Shown: piece by piece, positions 6,440 through 12,820 of the stretch | Layout of the letters: the number at the start of each line of letters is the position of its first letter | Position numbering within the stretch: position 1 is the stretch's first letter | NCBI GenBank assembly: GCA_900317015.1 | Contig: ONFH01000287.1 | Span: 1-16,527 of the forward strand | From: an uncultured Erysipelotrichaceae bacterium | GTDB taxonomy: Bacteria; Bacillota_I; Bacilli_A; Erysipelotrichales; Coprobacillaceae | Reading direction: 5' to 3' | DNA length: 16,527 bases | The notes under the pieces: model-generated | Databases searched by the model: none | Told to the model about the DNA's origin: nothing | What the model saw: only the letters and a program-made list of their open reading frames with translations | Program-made: the position numbers and the translations under genes

Positions 6440-8968
6440 ATGAAGTACTGTTTAAACTGTTTTCAAAAGATCGATGATGATGCGGACGTCTGTCCTTATT
6501 GTCATTATCGTCAAAGTGCACCCGCCAGGAAGCAGCAGTATTTAAAACCTGGGATCGTCTTTGAAGACCGTTATATTATTGGGACCGCTTTGGGCTCTGG
6601 GGGCTTTAGCGTCACATATAAAGCCTTTGATGCGAGCCTCAATAAAGTTGTCGCCATTAAGGAATATCTACCGGTGGACGTCTGTACCCGTTCTTTAGAT
6701 TCTGAAGACGTGATCGTCTTTAGTGATGAGGAGAAGGAAGATGCCTTCGATGCTGGGAAACGTAAATTTGAACAGGAAGCGAAGCGTATGGCTCGCTTCC
6801 AGGGCGTTCCCCATATCGTCCAGGTGTATGATACGATCGAAGCCAACAATACATGTTATATCATTATGGAATATCTTGATGGGGAGACCGTTGCTTCCTT
6901 CGTCAAGCGTTATGGCCAGATCGATGAAGCCAAAGCCTTACGTATTACAATTCCTGTCCTAGAAGCTCTTGAAGTGATCCATTCCAAACATATGCTGCAC
7001 CGTGATATCTCACCAAGTAATATCATGTTGCTAAGAGATGGCGATGTGAAACTCTTAGACTTTGGAAGTGCCCGTTATACGAACTCCGATTATTCTCGTT
7101 CCTTAACAGTCCTTTATAAAGAAGGCTATACACCGGAGGAACAGTATTATACCAATGGCCATCAGGGACCATGGAGTGATGTCTATAGTGTCGCCGCCAC
7201 GTTGTACTATATGTTAACAGGGGTAAGAATTGAAAGTGCCTTAGATCGTAAAGCGAATGATACGATCGTCTTTCCATCCCTCTATGCCAATGTTCATCGT
7301 AACGTCGAAACCGCCATCATGAATGGCTTAAGCGTTGACTATCGTATGCGTACCCAAAGTGCCAAAGAGATGAAGAACGAATTATGTTCAGAGACGAATG
7401 TCGTTATGCACTATACCCGTTCTTCCTCCAAATCTGGGGCTTTGATTCCTAAGCCATTAAAGTATGTGGCCGGGATCGCCTTTGTCTGCTTACTCGTTTT
7501 TGTGGTCGCCTTAAGTAATGGGGCCTTCATCTCCTTTGATGAAGACTATCTCGAATTAAATGATGATGCCTCACAGGTGCCATCACTCATTGGTCTGAGC
7601 CAAAGTCAGGCGAAAACGTTGTTAAAGAAACGTTCCATTACGCCCAACATTCAGTTAGTGAACGATCCAACGACCAAAGCCGATACAGTCATCAGTCAAA
7701 GCGTCAATGCGGGGACCGTTTTAAAGGGCAAGAAAAAGATGACGATGAAAGTTGCGACAGGGGCAACGAACGTCTATTTACCAAATTATACCGGTATGAA
7801 TAGTTCATCTTATCTCGCAGGATTAAAAAAGAATCATTTCAGTAAGATCGTTATCAAGCAAAAGAAAAGTGACATCTATGCCCCAGACAGTATCCTAAAA
7901 CTTGAAGGGGAGGATGCGACAGGTCAGTCCGTCAGTGTCCATGCCAATAAGACGTTCAGTACGGCTAATAAACTAATTGTTCATGTCGCTAAGGCAAGAA
8001 AGATTGCCAAGGCTGGCAGTGATACAACGGTGCCAAGTCTCGTGCATGCAAAACTCTCTGAGATCCATGCGAAAGTCAAGAAGGCCGGCTTATTAGTACG
8101 TGTCAAAGGTTATGAACGTAATGATTATCCTGTGGGGACGATCATTCACGTCAGCGCACCAAAGGGAACGGCAAAACAGCGTGGCGATGTCATTGATCTG
8201 ACCTTATCGGCTGGGAAGCTCAATGTCCAGGTTCCAAAAGTGCTTGGTCTTGATCAGGCGGATGCCGTTGCAAAATTAAAGGCTGCCAATATGCCCGCCG
8301 ATCATATTCTGATCCAGAAGCAGGATTCCACAAACTACGGGAAAGGAACCATCATCAGTCAGAATGGGACTGAAGGTCAGCTGATGAGTGAAAGCAGTTA
8401 TATCAAGCTGATCGTTTCGAATGGCTTTATGATGAATAATGTCGTTGGAGACTATGCCGACAATGGTGTCAGTATCCTACGTCATCAGGGTTTGAATGTC
8501 GTCCGTCATTATATTTATGAAAATGGCATCGTGAGCGATACGATCATCAAAACTGATCCAGTTGGTGGGACGTATGTTTCTAGTGGCGACACAGTCAACG
8601 TGTATATCCAGAAGGATTCTAATGAGATCAATGAAAGTGACTATATTGGGGAAGATCCAGGAGATGTCTACAATACTCTTTATTATCAGAAGGGCTTTAC
8701 CAATATTACCTATGGTATTAAATATAGTGATACCATCGAAGTCGGGAAAGTCAGCTCCATCAGTCCTAATGGGGAAGTGAAGCTGGATACTCCAATTACG
8801 ATCTATGTCTCTGCAGGATCAGAAGACTCTTATTACGATGATGAATCCGATGATACCTCTACGGATACGAATACAACTGATGAGACGACAGACAATACGA
8901 CAGAGAATACGACAGACAGTGCCTCAATAAGCGGGACGAAGCTGTTTGTGAATGAATACAGTAAATAG
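6440..8968 (+). CDS. Zinc-ribbon transmembrane Ser/Thr kinase with PASTA-repeat ectodomain
   Basis: An 842-residue protein. Zinc ribbon CLNC...CPYC at 4-21. Kinase domain about 45-315: glycine loop LGSGGFSVTY (51-60), VAIK Lys74, helix-C Glu near 113, HRDISPSN (187-194), DFG (207-209), and TPEEQ in place of APE (231-235). The catalytic-loop Lys of HRDxKxxN is Ser191. One membrane helix lies at about 341-359. Outside, 379-794 holds about six PASTA-like units, the clearest beginning VPSLIG (380), VPSLVH (531) and VPKVLG (598); the others are divergent. A Thr/Asp/Asn tail follows. PASTA kinases of the PrkC/StkP type sense muropeptides or lipid II and act on cell-wall growth. This one sits among FHA genes, not in the usual prpC-prkC-rsgA order, and carries a zinc ribbon, so I give no gene symbol. 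It could phosphorylate the FHA proteins encoded beside it. Confidence 0.9.
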   Translation: MKYCLNCFQKIDDDADVCPYCHYRQSAPARKQQYLKPGIVFEDRYIIGTALGSGGFSVTYKAFDASLNKVVAIKEYLPVDVCTRSLDSEDVIVFSDEEKEDAFDAGKRKFEQEAKRMARFQGVPHIVQVYDTIEANNTCYIIMEYLDGETVASFVKRYGQIDEAKALRITIPVLEALEVIHSKHMLHRDISPSNIMLLRDGDVKLLDFGSARYTNSDYSRSLTVLYKEGYTPEEQYYTNGHQGPWSDVYSVAATLYYMLTGVRIESALDRKANDTIVFPSLYANVHRNVETAIMNGLSVDYRMRTQSAKEMKNELCSETNVVMHYTRSSSKSGALIPKPLKYVAGIAFVCLLVFVVALSNGAFISFDEDYLELNDDASQVPSLIGLSQSQAKTLLKKRSITPNIQLVNDPTTKADTVISQSVNAGTVLKGKKKMTMKVATGATNVYLPNYTGMNSSSYLAGLKKNHFSKIVIKQKKSDIYAPDSILKLEGEDATGQSVSVHANKTFSTANKLIVHVAKARKIAKAGSDTTVPSLVHAKLSEIHAKVKKAGLLVRVKGYERNDYPVGTIIHVSAPKGTAKQRGDVIDLTLSAGKLNVQVPKVLGLDQADAVAKLKAANMPADHILIQKQDSTNYGKGTIISQNGTEGQLMSESSYIKLIVSNGFMMNNVVGDYADNGVSILRHQGLNVVRHYIYENGIVSDTIIKTDPVGGTYVSSGDTVNVYIQKDSNEINESDYIGEDPGDVYNTLYYQKGFTNITYGIKYSDTIEVGKVSSISPNGEVKLDTPITIYVSAGSEDSYYDDESDDTSTDTNTTDETTDNTTENTTDSASISGTKLFVNEYSK
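8885..8920 (+). repeat. Three tandem 12-bp repeats in the kinase tail
   Basis: ACGACAGACAAT, ACGACAGAGAAT and ACGACAGACAGT follow one another in frame and encode TTDN-TTEN-TTDS. The near-identity at DNA level suggests recent slippage in a low-complexity surface tail. Confidence 0.8.
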
Positions 8969-8979
8969 GTGGGGACGAT

Positions 8980-9708
8980 ATGTTAAATATAGCAGTCTGT
9001 GATGAAACGATGCAGGAATGTATAGATCTAGAGAAGGCTTTAAGAGCTTCCCTGCATTCTGATCTGACGATCTCTAAGCATGATAATTACTTTTCGTTCA
9101 TGACTTATGTGCAGGATGAGGCCAAAGGGGCCGTCGATGTGCTTTATATTGGCTTGAATATCAATGGGGCTTCTGGCGTCAAGATCGCCATGAGCCTCTT
9201 AGATCTCTATCCACATTTAAAGATTATCTTCGTGACCAAATACTTAGATTTAGTCCGCGATATCTTTATGATCGAACCGGTTTATCTCTTGATCAAGCCA
9301 TATGAGAAGCGCTATGTGTCTGCTTCGATCTATAAGGTCATGCGTATGATCGATGAGAATAAAGATGATTATCTGATCTTAAAGGCCAAGTATGGCCGTA
9401 ATGGGATCCTGTCCATCAAGATGGCAGAGATCTATTATGCGGCCAGTGATAAACGCAAGTTAACGATCTATACGGATGAAAATACTTATGAAATGAATAT
9501 GAAATTGAATGAATTAGAAGAGAAGCTGCCTGACAACTTTATTCGTGTACACCAGAGCTATCTAGTGAACATGGATAAGATCTTATCCATCTCTAAAGAT
9601 GAGATCTATCTCTATAATGATCAGGTCATACCGATCTCTCGTTCCCATTTACGTGATGTGAACGAAGCCTTTAAGAAGCATATGAATGTGATTGGAACAT
9701 CCTCATGA
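8980..9708 (+). CDS. LytTR-family regulator with atypical receiver domain lacking the phospho-acceptor Asp
   Basis: A 242-residue protein. The N-terminal receiver (about 2-125) keeps the acidic pair (CDE, Asp8-Glu9), the switch Thr (FVTK, Thr86) and the Lys-Pro pair (IKPYEK, Lys106-Pro107). At the phosphorylation site the usual FLDIxMPG reads YIGLNING, putting Gly58 where Asp should be. The C-terminal LytTR DNA-binding domain, about 134-235, is complete (FIRVHQSYLVNMDKI at 188-202, PISRSHLRDV at 218-227). Such proteins bind short direct repeats ahead of target genes. No histidine kinase is encoded nearby. Control without Asp phosphorylation, perhaps by the operon's Ser/Thr kinases, is inferred. 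The AGGTGGGG site overlaps the stop of the PASTA kinase gene, and the gene's own stop overlaps the next start as ATGA. Confidence 0.85.
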   Translation: MLNIAVCDETMQECIDLEKALRASLHSDLTISKHDNYFSFMTYVQDEAKGAVDVLYIGLNINGASGVKIAMSLLDLYPHLKIIFVTKYLDLVRDIFMIEPVYLLIKPYEKRYVSASIYKVMRMIDENKDDYLILKAKYGRNGILSIKMAEIYYAASDKRKLTIYTDENTYEMNMKLNELEEKLPDNFIRVHQSYLVNMDKILSISKDEIYLYNDQVIPISRSHLRDVNEAFKKHMNVIGTSS

Positions 9709-10388
9709 ATGTCGCCGTCAGTTCAGAGATCGGTGATCGAAAGACCAATGAAGATGTCGTCAATTATCAAATCATTGATTCAAGAAGCTTCTTTGTTTTA
9801 TGCGATGGCGTCGGTGGTTTACCGGATGGCGGTTTAGCAGCCAAAATCGTCACGGATACACTCTTAGAAGCGTTTGAAAAACAAGATTTCACACTTAAGC
9901 AGGCGATCGACCATGCGCAGGAGATCTTATTAAACAGGCAATCCTGGGATCATAAACAAGATGGCTTACGGACGACACTCGTCGTGCTGCTTATTGATGG
10001 GAAGACAGCCCAGTATGCCTATTTAGGCGATTCACGGCTTTATCACTTTGAAGGGCATCAGCTCATACATGTGACAAGTGATGATGTCGTCAAACATGGC
10101 TTCTTACATGCTTCCTTGAGCCATGCGATGGGTGATGAATCCATCAAAGCTTTACATTTTAGCAAATGTTTTGAAGTGACGGATGATAGTAGCTTCTTAC
10201 TATGCAGTGATGGTTTTTATAAACCGCTAAGCCTAAGATGCATCAAAAAAGCGATGCGTCATGCAAAGAGTGAAACATGGCTTCATACAATGAATGAACA
10301 AATCAGAAAACATACAAGAAAGAAAAATGCAGACAATTATTCAGCCATTGCGATTCGAATGAATGATCTGTATAAAGAAAGCGAGTGA
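9705..10388 (+). CDS. PP2C-family Ser/Thr protein phosphatase (first)
   Basis: A 227-residue soluble enzyme of the PPM/PP2C family, which removes phosphate from Ser/Thr using two metal ions. The motifs appear in order: GDRKTNED (10-17), CDGVGGLPDGG (33-43, with metal ligand Asp34), RTTLVVLL (89-96), GDSRLYHF (108-115), SHAMGD (139-144), LCSDGFYKPL (166-175, Asp169) and ADNYS (209-213, Asp210). All the metal-binding acids are present, so it should be active. There is no membrane segment. It overlaps the LytTR gene by 4 bases and has little Shine-Dalgarno sequence of its own, so translation is probably coupled. Reversal of the operon's kinases is inferred from context. Confidence 0.88.
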   Translation: MNVAVSSEIGDRKTNEDVVNYQIIDSRSFFVLCDGVGGLPDGGLAAKIVTDTLLEAFEKQDFTLKQAIDHAQEILLNRQSWDHKQDGLRTTLVVLLIDGKTAQYAYLGDSRLYHFEGHQLIHVTSDDVVKHGFLHASLSHAMGDESIKALHFSKCFEVTDDSSFLLCSDGFYKPLSLRCIKKAMRHAKSETWLHTMNEQIRKHTRKKNADNYSAIAIRMNDLYKESE

Positions 10389-10393
10389 ATCTC

Positions 10394-10792
10394 ATGGATA
10401 ATGATGTAGATTATACGATTCCTTTTTATGAAGGACACAAAAAGACCGTTGATCTGGTCACAGGCTGGTTAGTCTGTGTGGAAGGGGAGACAAAAGGCAA
10501 GGATTATCATCTTGGTTATGGCTATTCGAGAATTGGCAGAGGGAATCATATGGATGTCTGCATTCCCGAAGACCATTCGATCACCAGAGATAATCATTGC
10601 TCGATCGTCTGTGATCCTAAGAAAAACTTATTTTATTTGATGCCGACAAGCGGAAATATCGTGTACTTAAATTCTCAGCTTGTTTTATCGGCCACCCTTT
10701 TAAAGCAGGGGGATCTGATCCAGATCGGCAACAGCCTCTTTGAATTCATCCCTTATGTTACGCCGCAAAAGGGATGGAATGACTATGAATAG
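10394..10792 (+). CDS. Small FHA-domain protein
   Basis: A 132-residue protein consisting almost entirely of one FHA domain: IGRGNHMD, SITRDNHCS and YLNSQLV at the usual positions. It begins MDNDVDYTIPFYEG, with Thr8 in the same motif that precedes the FHA domain of the gene at 5294, and it resembles that protein to the end, including the WND-type C-terminus. It is therefore a free-standing paralogue of that C-terminal half. The layout (short acidic Thr-bearing tail, then FHA) recalls GarA/OdhI, in which the phosphorylated tail folds back on the FHA domain. A GTG at 10385, overlapping the previous stop, is an alternative start; neither start has a strong ribosome binding site. Confidence 0.83.
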   Translation: MDNDVDYTIPFYEGHKKTVDLVTGWLVCVEGETKGKDYHLGYGYSRIGRGNHMDVCIPEDHSITRDNHCSIVCDPKKNLFYLMPTSGNIVYLNSQLVLSATLLKQGDLIQIGNSLFEFIPYVTPQKGWNDYE

Positions 10793-12029
10793 TTCTACGA
10801 CCTGTCCTTACTGTTTTCAGAAGGCCTTTGATGGGACGTCCTGTCATGCCTGTGGCTATCATAAGGTGCCACGATTAAAGGATGCGCTGCATCCTTTTAC
10901 GATTTTACATGACCGCTATCGTCTAGGGGTGCCTCTTGGTATGGGCGGTTTTGGCATCAGCTATATGGCTTATGATACCCGTTTACAAAAACGAGTCGTC
11001 ATCAAGGAATACTTTCCTAAGTTCTTAAAACTCAATCGTGAAGAACTCGCCTCGATGCCGATCGAAGCAGTGACGACTTACAATCATGGCAAGATGCGTT
11101 TCAAGGAAGAAGCTGAACTTTTAACAAAATTAAGAACCTATCACTTTGAACATATCATCAGTGCCTATGATGCCTTTGATGAAAATCAGAACAGCTATTA
11201 TGTCATGGATCTTGTGGAAGGGTATTCCTTAAAGGAATTATCGAAAAGCTATCATTTGAGTGAAAAGACCTTGATCGAGATCTTAGTCAAAGTGGCGAAA
11301 GACTTAAGTACGATCCATAAAGAGCTGCATATCTTACATCGAGATATCTCACCAGATAATATTTTAGTCGATGCCCATATGCGTCCGGTCTTGATTGATT
11401 TTGGCTCGGCGAAGATCTTAGATGGCAAGCAGGGCTTTAGTGTCGTGTTGAAGAAGCATTATGCGCCTTTAGAACAGTATTCCAAAACAAAACTAGAGGG
11501 ACCTTACAGTGATGTCTATGCCTTAGCGGCCACGGCTTATTATTTATTAACTGGTCATTATGTTCAGGAAGCGACAATGAGAGCGATGAATGATACACAG
11601 GAAAACGTGCGTGCTTATAATCCAAAAGTGAGTGAACAGACAGATCGTGCGATCATGCATGCCTTAGAGATGAAGATTGAAAACCGGACACCGAATATGG
11701 ATGTCTTTATAGCGGAATTGACCGGTCATGAGATCAAGCCTTATGTGCTTGTTGGTCATCATAAATATATCGTGACCACGCAAGGACTATCGGTAGGGCG
11801 TCATGAAGACAATGAGATCATCTTTAAAGAGCCGGCCATCAGTAAGCATCATTTTGAAATTATGTTTGATCAAGCGACACGCTTATTTACGATCACGGAC
11901 TTTTCCAAAAATGGGACATTCGTCAATGGCCATTTATTAAGTCATCAAAGCGTGTCCGTCAAAGCGGGTGCCGTAATCAATATTCCAGGCATCCTCGAAG
12001 AAATCAGGTGTGAAGTCAACGATGAATGA
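10785..12029 (+). CDS. Soluble zinc-ribbon Ser/Thr kinase fused to a C-terminal FHA domain
   Basis: A 414-residue protein with no membrane segment. Zinc ribbon CPYC...CHAC (7-23). Kinase about 45-313: glycine loop LGMGGFG (51-57), VVIK Lys74, HRDISPDN (185-192), DFG (205-207) and APLEQY (227-232), all consistent with activity; the catalytic-loop Lys is Ser189, as in the PASTA kinase. FHA domain about 320-410: GRHEDNE (338-344), SKHH (353-356), NGTF (376-379). A kinase with its own phosphothreonine reader could bind its products or other phosphorylated proteins in the system. The ATG lies inside the end of the small FHA gene (8-base overlap); ATG 10779 is an alternative. The next phosphatase gene in turn overlaps this one by 8 bases, suggesting fixed kinase-phosphatase stoichiometry. 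Confidence 0.88.
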   Translation: MNSSTTCPYCFQKAFDGTSCHACGYHKVPRLKDALHPFTILHDRYRLGVPLGMGGFGISYMAYDTRLQKRVVIKEYFPKFLKLNREELASMPIEAVTTYNHGKMRFKEEAELLTKLRTYHFEHIISAYDAFDENQNSYYVMDLVEGYSLKELSKSYHLSEKTLIEILVKVAKDLSTIHKELHILHRDISPDNILVDAHMRPVLIDFGSAKILDGKQGFSVVLKKHYAPLEQYSKTKLEGPYSDVYALAATAYYLLTGHYVQEATMRAMNDTQENVRAYNPKVSEQTDRAIMHALEMKIENRTPNMDVFIAELTGHEIKPYVLVGHHKYIVTTQGLSVGRHEDNEIIFKEPAISKHHFEIMFDQATRLFTITDFSKNGTFVNGHLLSHQSVSVKAGAVINIPGILEEIRCEVNDE

Positions 12030-12807
12030 ATTAGAAGATACACTGCTCTTAAATCAGAATCGCTTACACTTTGCCTCAAAAAGCATTTTGGGAGAGCGTC
12101 GCAGCCAGCAGGATGCAATCGGCGTGGTCGCTCGTGATGAAGAAACGACCCTGTCCATCGTCGCCGATGGCATGGGTGGTTTATCTGGCGGTGAGCTGGC
12201 TTCGATGGTCACGCTTAATACTTTTTCTGGTCATTTTATGAATGATCCCATCGATTCCGTGCCACGCTTTCTTTATGAACTAGCTGATGAATGTGATCAG
12301 ACGATCTATACCTTGCGTGATGAACAGGGAAAGTTACTTAAGGCCGGAACGACTTTAGTGGCCGCTTATGTGCATCAAGATCAGCTTTACTATATCTCAG
12401 TAGGTGATAGTCGTCTCTATCTCTATCGGAATCATCAGTTGATCCAGCTGACCAAAGATCATAACTATGCAATGCTTTTAGAAGAAGCCAAAGGAAAGAT
12501 GAGTCGTGAAGCCTATCAAAATGAGATCAAGAAGGGGGAATTCTTAGTCAGTTATCTAGGGATGGGTGGTCTCAAGTATCTAGAACTGACCAAAGAGCCG
12601 ATCGTCTTACAGCCACAGGATTATTTACTGTTATGTTCTGATGGACTTTATAAACGTTTAAGTGATGACAAAATCGCCGCCATCCTACGGGATGCACCAT
12701 TTCTATCAATAGCACGCTGTGTTGATCTGCTTTTAGAGGAAGCGACGGAAGCGTACAATGGACGCCGCCAGGATAATACCAGCGTGATCCTAGCGGGATA
12801 CTATTAG
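12022..12807 (+). CDS. PP2C-family Ser/Thr protein phosphatase (second)
   Basis: A 261-residue soluble PPM/PP2C enzyme. Motifs: GERRSQQD (24-31, Asp31), ADGMGGLSGGE (48-58, Asp49), AGTTLVAAY (108-116), VGDSRLYLY (127-135), LLCSDGLYKRL (203-213, Asp207) and RQDNTSV (249-255, Asp251). The metal ligands are intact. It differs considerably from the first phosphatase, with a longer segment between the GDSR and SYLGMGG motifs, so the two need not share substrates. The start is the ATG inside the end of the kinase-FHA gene; GTG at 12010 is an alternative. It lies between the kinase-FHA gene and the SBP-like kinase gene. Confidence 0.88.
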   Translation: MNELEDTLLLNQNRLHFASKSILGERRSQQDAIGVVARDEETTLSIVADGMGGLSGGELASMVTLNTFSGHFMNDPIDSVPRFLYELADECDQTIYTLRDEQGKLLKAGTTLVAAYVHQDQLYYISVGDSRLYLYRNHQLIQLTKDHNYAMLLEEAKGKMSREAYQNEIKKGEFLVSYLGMGGLKYLELTKEPIVLQPQDYLLLCSDGLYKRLSDDKIAAILRDAPFLSIARCVDLLLEEATEAYNGRRQDNTSVILAGYY

Positions 12808-12820
12808 GAGGGGGAAACTT

